Shown: in pieces, positions 56,455 through 64,000 of the stretch
Layout: the number at the start of each line of letters is the position of its first letter
How positions within the stretch are numbered: the first letter of the stretch is position 1
Source: Sequoia sempervirens
Lineage: Eukaryota > Streptophyta > Pinopsida > Cupressales > Cupressaceae
Length of the DNA stretch: 64,000 nucleotides
NCBI GenBank assembly: GCA_007258455.2
Contig: VDFB02275580.1
Span: 62,001 to 126,000, forward strand
Reading direction: 5' to 3'
Made by a program: the position numbers and the translations under genes
Notes under the pieces: model-generated
Databases searched by the model: none
Told to the model about the DNA's origin: nothing
Seen by the model: the letters and a program-made list of their open reading frames with translations, nothing else

Positions 56455-57261
56455 TTACAGTTCTTTTCCTTGGGTTTCCTCAGTTTCCTTATCAAATTTC
56501 TCATCTGGTATGTCCACAATCACTTGTTCTTTTCCTTTCCCTTCAATTTTTGGATTCTTGCATGCTAGTGGAGTACAGACAACAATTTCTTTTGCTCTTT
56601 TCTTCTTTCTCTCCATCTCACCAGAGGAGGAACCAACTTCAAGTGCTCTTACCAGAATGGAAATACTAGTTGACCCAAACTTTCTTAACAAACCCATAAA
56701 GAAACTTTCATATACTTGATCATAGTTTTCCAAATTGTTAGAGTATATGTAAATTTGCTTGCAAACTGGTTCACTTTCTTCCCATATTACATTGTTGTTC
56801 AAGGGTAAGAAATTCAGAAAATACATCACAAGGAATATAACCAAAGTACCAAACCTGAAAGGGTAATCTTCCTTCTTTGTCAATTGCACATTCTCCATCA
56901 CTTGATCTTTCAGTAATCTGCAAAGGTCAAAATCCTCATCTTCCATTATCATCTTGTGAGAAATGTAAACAGCACCTACCGAAGTTGCACCTTCTCTGTT
57001 TCTAAAAAATATTTTGTAGGATATTCCATGTGCAATGTACCTTTTCACTAAATCTTTAATTGTGGATATTATCAATGCCCCTTGATCTCCAATTACTCCA
57101 GTTAGGGTTTCAAATTCTTTATTTTGACTTGATTTCTTCCTCAACACATCCCAAACCTTGCATAACCCAATTACAGCTGCAATCACTTCTTTCAGGATAT
57201 GGTAGGGTTTATCTAGAGTCAAAATATCATCATTCAATCTATCCAGAATAAACTTGACCAT
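56455..57261 (-). CDS. Unknown 268-codon ORF of element D
   Basis: The frame starts at an ATG and runs without a stop. The N-terminal half is mixed helix and strand (DKPYHILKEVIAAVIGLCKV, ALIISTIKDLVKRYIAHGIS). The middle has a hydrophobic stretch (FGTLVIFLVMYFLNFLPL). It then reads YDQVYESFFMGLLRKFGST, a Lys/Arg cluster (MERKKKRAKEIVV) resembling a nuclear localisation signal, and an acidic tail. No protease, RT or integrase motif is present. It occupies the place of pol in the element. Its length and openness in an otherwise decayed setting suggest a real element protein, but I do not know its function. Confidence 0.45.
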   Translation of the reverse strand: MVKFILDRLNDDILTLDKPYHILKEVIAAVIGLCKVWDVLRKKSSQNKEFETLTGVIGDQGALIISTIKDLVKRYIAHGISYKIFFRNREGATSVGAVYISHKMIMEDEDFDLCRLLKDQVMENVQLTKKEDYPFRFGTLVIFLVMYFLNFLPLNNNVIWEESEPVCKQIYIYSNNLENYDQVYESFFMGLLRKFGSTSISILVRALEVGSSSGEMERKKKRAKEIVVCTPLACKNPKIEGKGKEQVIVDIPDEKFDKETEETQGKEL

Positions 57262-57472
57262 TTATGTGTTTATGAAATAGGGAAATTCACTCCAAATATC
57301 CAAGATTTTGTATTTTGCTTCTTTCAGCCACTTCAATTCATCGTGCAACATGTTTCTTTCAACTCTAATCTTCTCACTACTTTACTCATCTAGTTTTATC
57401 ATTTCTTTGATTTTTTCCATTTTCCCTTCCGTACACATGTCTTGAAAATAAGTTCTTCAACCGCACACCAAA

Positions 57473-57727
57473 TTAGACTAAAATTTCAATACAACTAAAG
57501 TACCTGATGGATTGGGGTTTTGCCACCAAATTCTCTTCACGCTTTCGAAATTCTGGTACGAAGTGTTCTTCTTCTTCTTGTCTTCGATAGAAAGTGGCAA
57601 ATGAAGGTTTCAACTTTCTTTTTATAACTCGCACACCTAACTTTTGTTGTAATAAATGCTTTTTCCTTAACTTATCTGGATACCCTATTTTCTCAGTCAT
57701 TAAACAAAAACTTCTGCAAACCTTCAA
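57473..57727 (-). pseudogene. Short basic ORF of element D
   Basis: A Lys/Arg-rich frame (KLRKKHLLQQKLGVRVIKRK, RRQEEEEHFVPEFRKRE) between the knuckle array and the 268-codon frame. No family recognised; it may be an out-of-frame piece of a longer protein. Confidence 0.25.
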
Positions 57728-58015
57728 CTCAACATAATTTCCTTTCCAACTATTTCAATAGCATCTGTAGATCATCAGTGAAACCACTACACTCATCCAT
57801 ATCCTAATTTCAATTATCAGCAGGGGGTTTGAAAGATTTTCTTAACAGCTCCCTCTTAGGCCAAAGGCCCAAAACTAATTCCTAGAGGAATTACCAGAAA
57901 TGAGTTATGGTGTTGGCTCATTTCCTGCAACAGAGGAACTCTTCTTCACCCATGTCTTCTTCATTTGATCTCTTATTTCATCCATAGTCACTTTCCCTTT
58001 TCTTTTATCATCTTT

Positions 58016-58411
58016 CTATGTATTTCTCATTTTTAATGCCAGACCTGTTCTATCCATATTCTTGTTTCTGCAGAATCTTGCAATGTGACCATATTTGTTG
58101 CAATTGAAACACATAGCATTTCCTTGTCCAAACCATTCATTCCATTGATTTCTTCTTGATCTGCATTGGTTAGCAATATGCCTAAATCTTCCACAGGTAT
58201 AACATTTAACATTCTTTCTATTAACAGAGTTGTTTGACATATTCTTGCATTCAATTGACTTATGACCAAACTTACTGCAATTGAAACACCGACCAGAGTA
58301 TAATGGATCACTTGATTTCATTTTACCTCTACATTGAGCAGCCATATGACCAAATTTATTGCAAACAAAATAGTATCCATTAAACTTTTGAGCACCAGGT
58401 TGTCTTACCAA
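58016..58411 (-). CDS. Gag-like protein of element D with four CCHC zinc knuckles
   Basis: Four knuckle motifs are visible in about 110 residues. They are YFVCNKFGHMAAQC (first Cys changed to Tyr), CFNCSKFGHKSIEC and CFNCNKYGHIARFC (both canonical C-x2-C-x4-H-x4-C), with CYTCGRFRHIANQC (Gly to Arg) as the third in order. Basic linkers of 10-17 residues separate them. CCHC knuckles in retroelement gag bind RNA for packaging; most plant copia gags have one, so four is notable. The coiled-coil frame at 58613-58882 lies upstream, consistent with one gag protein interrupted by stops. Confidence 0.7.
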   Translation of the reverse strand: MVRQPGAQKFNGYYFVCNKFGHMAAQCRGKMKSSDPLYSGRCFNCSKFGHKSIECKNMSNNSVNRKNVKCYTCGRFRHIANQCRSRRNQWNEWFGQGNAMCFNCNKYGHIARFCRNKNMDRTGLALKMRNT

Positions 58412-58612
58412 ATTCCTTTTTGCATTGTTCCTCTGATTCCCTTGCCTGAAATTCCTTTGTCCAGATCCGAAACTTTCTCCTTTCTCATATCCAATACCTC
58501 ACTTGTCATTTCCATTCTTTTTTCCTTGAGTCAGCTCATCAAGCTTAACTGAGCTAATCTTGAACTTCTTGTATTCATTTGCAGTAGCAAGTTCATCCCT
58601 AAGAATAACAAT

Positions 58613-58882
58613 CTATTTTTCAAGCTCTTCTTCATTGTTTCTGGATTGTTGCAGTTCAATCTCTAACTGAATGAATTCTCCATTAATTTTGTTGCATTCA
58701 TCATATCTCTCTTTTAGGGACTGGACAATATTTTCCTCTTTCTTCTTTCTTTCTTCAATCTCCTTAGTCAGCTTCATCACCATAGATTCCATCTCATGTT
58801 TTAGGGTAGCATTGTCTCTAGAAAGCTTTTCACATTCTTCAGTTATTTCCTTCAAGGTTTGATTCAGGTGAACATCATCCAT
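58613..58882 (-). CDS. Coiled-coil segment of the element D gag region
   Basis: Heptad-like, highly charged sequence: LKEITEECEKLSRDNATLKH, MVMKLTKEIEERKKKEENIV, LEIELQQSRNNEEELEK. It lies between the primer site and the knuckle array, where a gag multimerisation region would be. It probably belongs to the same broken protein as 58016-58411. Confidence 0.5.
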   Translation of the reverse strand: MDDVHLNQTLKEITEECEKLSRDNATLKHEMESMVMKLTKEIEERKKKEENIVQSLKERYDECNKINGEFIQLEIELQQSRNNEEELEK

Positions 58883-59143
58883 GCTTTTTCTCTCTTTCTT
58901 CTTAATCTAATCACAGAGATCCTTTCTCTTCTCCCTGGACTTAATAATCCGATCCTTCAGCTTCTGAATGAATTTCTTAGCATCCTTAAGATTTTCTTTT
59001 AATTCTCGGACTTTTGCTTTAGACTGATCAAGATCATCAAATGCCACCAAAAGTTGTTGTTGAATACTACTAGATTCCATTACATTCCAAGATCTGCCTC
59101 AAGTTGTTAAACTTCTTTTGAGGAACTTAGATTTGATACCAAT

Positions 59144-60221
59144 TGTTAGAATCAAGCAACATTGAGAGGGGGCGTGAATCAGTGTTGTGCAAATTTTAAC
59201 TTTATTAATTTGTTCTCTCAAGTGCCTAAAACATTCAATCAAAAGAAAGACGCATGAACATAAAACAATAAGCCACAACACCATAACACAAGGATTTTTA
59301 CATGGAAACCCTAGTCGGGGAAAAACCACGGTAGAGGTCAATCCACAATTTAAGTACTCAAAATATAAGTGTTTTACAAAATGGGAATGCACTTGCATTC
59401 AGGCACACTGCCTAGAGCTCACTACTCAAAATCAGGAAGGCTCACTACCTTACAAAATATTTGGATTACATCAAAAGTTTGAACTAAGAAAGTAGCATCT
59501 ACAAATTCTTGATTACAGTTCTAGTTAGGATCATGGATCAGATTTTGGACCTTCTGTCTGATTCTACACTTTGCTTTGTTCTACCTCAATTCGCTTCACA
59601 AAATCCTCTTCTACACAAGTGAAACTATGCATAATCGCTCAATTACTCTTCTGATATTCATGACATACATCAACACATCTTGAACACCATACAAAATGAA
59701 TTAACCGATCTCTTATATATATCTGCCACCAAGGATTCAATCGTTATATGTTGGCTTCAATAAAATAGAAAATATTTTCCAACCGTCGACTCAAATCATG
59801 AATAACATTTAATGCACATCTATCAAAGTCATCCACAACATAGTGAGGACCCAAAACAAAATCTCCAACACAAAAATAATCCAAACAATTTCACCTTGAA
59901 CATCTGCAACACCCCACATTTACTTAGTCAGCCTTCGTACACTGATGAACAGAAAATCAAACAAACAGATCTCCTAACTCGTACACCACTTAATGCGATG
60001 GCACAAAACACGAGAATAAGACATTCTAGATACCCAATGACCTTCCCTGAGATCCACAACCCAAAATGATAAATTGGTAATGCAAACCACTTGACAAATT
60101 CAACTTCAGTCGGATACCTTATTCTTTACTCTGTCTTTCGGTATGATCAGATACTTAAGTGTGAACTGGATCAATGACTTGGGTTGCCATCAATGACAAC
60201 AATAGAAGCCATATTTCAACA
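59144..60221 (-). repeat. 5' LTR of element D
   Basis: The plus strand begins TGTTAGAATCAAGCAACATT next to the primer site. It contains a short internal duplication near 60170-60195 absent from the other LTR. The end at TTCAACA is set by alignment. Confidence 0.75.
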
Positions 60222-61661
60222 GTGTCCACTTTGAAAATTTGTAAAATATTATATATTCATTAAAATATAGCTAAAAAACCCGGGATAAACTACATGGTGT
60301 TAAATAATTTCTCACTGCTTTGAAATTCTAAAAAAAGGTTAACTTTTTAGGGAGGCCACAACAAATGCTATGCTATTTATTTTTATAAGAACAGGACCAC
60401 TTTTGGTGCACCCCTTTTTGAAGCACTTAATCTTCATTATTTTCAAAAAAAATAGAAGCTTAGAAAGTAGATTCAGAGCACTATAACTCTTGTTCTTAAT
60501 GCATCTTCAAATTTTGAGCGTAACTATCTTCATTTTCTCGTGAACATCAAACTTTGTTGATTTCAAGAAAAATAGCATCTTAAGAGCCATTTTTGTGTCA
60601 CAACTTGATGCACTTACCTATTTGTTGAAAATGTATAATTGTAAATGTTCCTACTAAATATCTAATGTACAAACAAATATAAAATAATAATACAAATTTA
60701 ATTACATAATAAAAATTTAAAATAGTAATAAATATATCATATAATAATATAATATTATAATTATATTATATTATAATAATATTTTATACGTATATAATAT
60801 TATATTTATTATAATATAATATATTAATAACATATTTATTTAATCTTTGCATTTGAAAGAAGAAAGCAAAATTTGATGATAAAATTAAATATAATTGTTG
60901 CATTGTTCTATCAATTTCGCTTCCTATTTTGTCAGGTCCCTTTATGTGATATTTTTGTATGTTATGTATGTATGATGCCTTTGACATGCTTTTTTTAGGG
61001 AGAATAGTCATGTCCCAAATGAATAAGATGTCAATGTTTCTTAGACAAAAAACATGTATGTTATTTATAATTTAAAACTTGATGAATACTAAAATTAGAC
61101 TACGGTCTGACATTTCAATTGACCCTACTATCAACCTTTTTAAATGTGAAAGGAAAAATTTTAAATCGATAATATTTGAATTTATGTTTTCCATCTATGT
61201 TGATTGTCACGCAGGTTGCCAATGGACAATATGTTTATAGATTCATTAATTGAGCTTATCTCTTAATGATATTTTTATACATTCAATAAAAGTGTGTTTA
61301 GTTAGTTGAAGATAGAGAGGTGAAAAGGATTAGTTAAATAAATTTTAAATTGAAAAGGGACAAGTTTGCGACCATAATGTCAACCAACACCTACATACTT
61401 TATTCAAGTAGTGGTCAGATACCTTCCCCTTCGTTGGAATGGAGGACCTGTATCAGACATTTGATCTACCATGTTGCTCATGTTGTTCTCACTATGACAA
61501 CATGCTTGAGTGCTTGTGCTTGAAGTTTATCCTAGATTGGTAGGGGGCTTATTTCTCTATCCATATGTGTCGTAGAAAAATAACCCCTTGTCATTTTCAT
61601 GGCCTTTTAGGTCCTGTTTTATGGTGTTTGATCTATTTTTCTCTGATTTTATGATGTAACA
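60222..61661. other. Gene-free AT-rich interval with a dispersed repeat at 61290-61425
   Basis: 60700-60840 is a dense TAATAT-type low-complexity stretch. 61290-61425 pairs with 13028-13180. No supported gene. Confidence 0.5.
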
Positions 61662-62007
61662 TGGCTTGAACATGCATATTTAGGTACTAAAATTTAAATA
61701 ATGATGTCTTGTGAAGGTGTTGTTAAGTGTTGTAAAACATTTCTACATTCTTCTAGACTCTATTCATTACAATTCACCTAAAAATCACATTTTCATCACT
61801 AAACAAGTCCTATTTTGAAGTGTTGTAAAGTCTTGTAACAAGATTTCACACTTTTCTAGGCACAAATTCACCATTTACCCCTTTCTTATATTTTATTTGA
61901 CCCCTTTATGCCATCACATGTCTTAATTATGTGTATTTTTAAATGTTAACCTGACAAACAACATTAAATACAACTTAATTCCCGACACCCATTTTTAGGT
62001 CCTAGGT

Positions 62008-62042
62008 GGGACCCATTCACCATGGGTGGTGAATGAGTCCCC
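62008..62042. repeat. Palindromic module c1 (U3 of LTR C)
   Basis: Arms GGGACCCATTCACC and GGTGAATGAGTCCC, 109 bp upstream of the TATA box. Confidence 0.85.
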
Positions 62043-62678
62043 CTTGGCTCCAAATTCAAAATATTTTAAATTTCCTTTCGGGTTTTTATTCAAAAACACT
62101 TGATCTCAACATGTGATGAGGTATGAATGGGTAACTAAGGTACAAGATTGTATAAATAAGCAATTTTAACCTCATTTTGCATCTCCTCACTCATTCAAGC
62201 ATTCATTCACACATCTAGTAAAGAATTCAAGCATCTTACAACATCTTATCAAGAATTATTCAAGCACTTTGGAGCATCCATTGACATTAATTCAAATTTA
62301 CATTATCAAGGGTTTGGTAAGTTGATAGCAATTGTATGTTATTAGTTTATCATCCTCTTTCATTTCATTTTTTCATTAAGGGTTTGATTACCAAACAGTG
62401 GGGTTTGACCAAGGAAAACCCCTATTTGCTAACCCTTAACCATTTTTCCCCTATTCCATGTGTGTTTGTAGACCTTTGTGTGAAGATTTTTGAAGCTTTT
62501 TGGTGTTGAAAAGTGGGGAAAAAGTCAACTAGGTGCTTTAGGTAAACTCATTCATATTTCAAGCTTGGAGAAGGTTTTATGTTCGTTTCCTACATAATTG
62601 ACTTCGACAACCTGACAATTAGAGATTTCCAGATTTGGTGTTGTAGAGTTGTTTCTTGATTTTTCAAAATTTTGTTAG

Positions 62679-62831
62679 AGGACTGATTCGCCACTAGTGG
62701 TGAATGAGTCCCACCTTAGGACTAACAATCTGAATTTTGTCAAATTTCAGATCACGATAGTCAGAAACTAGTTTCTGACACTTTTTCACCAATAGCAGTA
62801 CTAGTTCACCACCCTTGGAGAATGAGTCCCA
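62679..62831. repeat. Palindromic modules c2 (62679-62713) and c3 (62798-62831)
   Basis: c2: GGACTGATTCGCC with GGTGAATGAGTCCC, almost perfect around ACTAGT. c3: TAGTTCACC with GGAGAATGAGTCCC, a weaker left arm. Both are downstream of the TATA box. Confidence 0.75.
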
Positions 62832-62881
62832 CTATGAAATTTCAGTAATTCCAGTCCTAAGTGCCAAAAATCTACGGTTCA

Positions 62882-62896
62882 TTTTGGTGAACCTAC
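62882..62896 (+). promoter_or_regulatory. Primer-binding-site-like sequence of element C
   Basis: TTTTGGTGAACCTAC directly follows the LTR, identical to element A. Confidence 0.6.
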
Positions 62897-63337
62897 ATTT
62901 TGAACACTTTGCATTTCTAATTTCATTCACATATTGCATCTTAGTTTACATTTGCATCAAAATTCAATTAGGAATTTTTTTTATTTTTGCATTATAGGAC
63001 TTTTCATATTGCATTAGTGAAAACTTCACTTAGATTTCATTTTTGCATTGCATCTCATTGAAAAAACTGAAAAATTTGCATTTTGCATCCATTATTGCAT
63101 TTTGTAGAGCATTAATATCATCTTAAAATTTCTAAAAAACACACAAAAAAATCATAATGGGACTCATTCACCACCCTAGGCGAATTAGTCACTCTGCACT
63201 TTTTAAAACAACATTTCTAGCATTTTCCTGCATTTCTATTTTCTGTAGCTACTTCTCTGTTATAGTTAGTAGCATTTCTATTCAGACATCTTAGATTACC
63301 TTGCATTTTATTTCACCCCCTCCTTTGCGCTACTTAT
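62897..63337 (+). promoter_or_regulatory. Leader of element C with palindromic module c4 (63159-63193)
   Basis: The leader is rich in TTTGCAT words. c4 has arms GGGACTCATTCACC and GGCGAATTAGTCAC and starts 278 nt after the LTR end, the same place as a1 in element A. Confidence 0.7.
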
Positions 63338-63997
63338 ATGAGTGTTTGGTGCCCCGTTGATAATACTTTAGTGAGAAAAAGTTCTAGACTCATGGCCTCT
63401 TGCAATAGCACTTTCATTGTGGACCTTGGGATCCCACAAGCTCCTACTCCTAGTATGGACAATGGTGCATTAAGCACTAACAATACTATTTTTATGCCTT
63501 CACCTTTCCATCCAATGAATGTTGACATCCAAACCAATTCCCTGCCGCAAGAAAAGGTCATTAATATTCATAAGGATTCTACACATTTACAACAAAACTT
63601 GTCACTTGAAAACATTTCCACCACTGCCATACTTTCCATTGACAATCTTCATTGTTTGATTGAAAGTGATGATGGCTTGCAAGTGATGAAGAAAATTGTT
63701 GAGATTTACAATAAACATGCCTCTTCTAACACACAATCTACAAACATTCCTATAAGCCAAGGAGGACCTCAAGTTCCTCCCCCTTCAACCATAGTGTCCA
63801 TACCAACTTATACCAATCTGCAAGTCCACACAACTATGCGCCAGGCTACTTCTTTCCCGATTCCACCTAGCATTCCTACTTCTCTTGTGGCATTGCAAGT
63901 CCCCTCCACTACCTTTACACCCCTTAGTATTCCTTTTACTTCCCCTAACATCACTTACACTCCATCACCATTTTCCCTTCCACCTCAAAACACTTAA
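63338..63997 (+). CDS. First ORF of element C (Ser/Thr/Pro-rich, gag-like position)
   Basis: ATG at 63338, 219 codons, stop at 63995-63997. The first 40 residues are ordinary (LVRKSSRLMASCNSTFIVDL). A helical segment around residues 95-130 reads SIDNLHCLIESDDGLQVMKK and IVEIYNKHASSN. The C-terminal 90 residues are Pro/Thr/Ser-rich (VPPPSTIVSIPTY, FPIPPSIPTSLV). No conserved domain recognised. It is the first ORF after the leader, so it is likely the N-terminal gag region of an A-family element. It differs in sequence from the first ORFs of A and H. The element continues past the window end. Confidence 0.5.
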   Translation: MSVWCPVDNTLVRKSSRLMASCNSTFIVDLGIPQAPTPSMDNGALSTNNTIFMPSPFHPMNVDIQTNSLPQEKVINIHKDSTHLQQNLSLENISTTAILSIDNLHCLIESDDGLQVMKKIVEIYNKHASSNTQSTNIPISQGGPQVPPPSTIVSIPTYTNLQVHTTMRQATSFPIPPSIPTSLVALQVPSTTFTPLSIPFTSPNITYTPSPFSLPPQNT

Positions 63998-64000
63998 CCT

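Larger units (their letters stand above)
54339..60221 (-). mobile_element. Element D: LTR retrotransposon with zinc-knuckle array and no visible pol
   Basis: The LTRs at 54339-55394 and 59144-60221 align from end to end. The minus strand has an initiator-Met-like primer site (TGGTATCAAATC, about 59129-59142) next to the right LTR and a polypurine tract (AAAGGGGGAGAT) next to the left LTR. The 3.75-kb interior has a coiled-coil frame, four CCHC knuckles and a 268-codon unknown frame. I see no protease, integrase or RT. A target duplication is not evident. Confidence 0.8.
61662..62881 (+). repeat. 5' LTR C, element A family
   Basis: It starts TGGCTTGAACATG and ends GGTTCA next to TTTTGGTGAACC. 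It shares the A/B features in the opposite orientation: AGTGTTGTAAA repeats in U3, TATAAATAAG (62151-62160), GGGTTTGACCAAGGAAAACC (about 62401-62420), and three palindromic modules. Confidence 0.7.

Noticed and set aside
54334..60226. Target duplication for element D
   Set aside because: TTGTA and GTGTC do not match; boundaries rest on LTR alignment, primer site and polypurine tract only.

Overview
The window looks like nuclear DNA of a seed plant with a large, AT-rich, repeat-filled genome. A gymnosperm is my best guess, but only from the overall character of the repeats. There is one recognisable cellular gene, a plant subtilase (S8 protease) on the minus strand at 13661-15966, and it is broken. 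Almost everything else is transposable-element sequence: LTR retrotransposons of Ty3/gypsy and Ty1/copia type (mostly lacking pol), a TRIM, a solo LTR, MITE-like elements, two copies of a decayed DNA-transposon-like unit, and several tandem arrays. No CRISPR, operon or bacterial feature is present, and I found no intact rRNA or tRNA gene.

Layout. 1-5301: minus-strand Ty3-like element A; its 3' LTR lies just outside the window. It carries an acidic repeat ORF, a retropepsin-like domain, a G-patch and a zinc-knuckle-like motif, but no reverse transcriptase. 5302-8910: decayed transposon-like unit, copy 1. 10128-12125: dispersed repeat Y followed by a gypsy pol relic. 13661-16460: subtilase pseudogene and its promoter. 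16900-18770: five tandem units of about 355 bp with 5S-rRNA-like promoter modules (Cassandra-like), closed by an inverted repeat. 19400-23200: repeats X and Y, plus a second copy of the subtilase upstream region with no gene attached. 23199-27007: copia relics. 27850-28622: MITE-like element F1. 31213-33140: LTR B, same family as A. 33196-43347: copia-type non-autonomous element with a younger Ty3-like element H (35409-41076) nested inside it and MITE-like F2 near its 3' end. 43548-48935: transposon-like unit, copy 2, split by a 3.0-kb solo LTR (44744-47782) with perfect 5-bp target duplications. 48945-50952: copia gag/protease relic and LTR. 51180-53710: purine-rich satellite containing a complete 373-bp TRIM. 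54339-60221: element D, a full-length element with 1.05-kb LTRs, four zinc knuckles and no visible pol. 61662-63997: plus-strand LTR C, leader and first ORF of another A/B-family element that runs out of the window.

The most interesting signal is a 33-35-bp palindromic module, with arms GGGACTCATTCGCC and GGCGAATGAGTCCC. It occurs 13 times and only in family A/B/C LTRs and leaders. Its positions are conserved: about 108 bp upstream of the TATA box in A and C, and about 280 nt after the LTR in both visible leaders. In one member both arms have changed together. A second theme is retroelements with complete ends that carry gag-like or unfamiliar ORFs but no reverse transcriptase (A, H, D).
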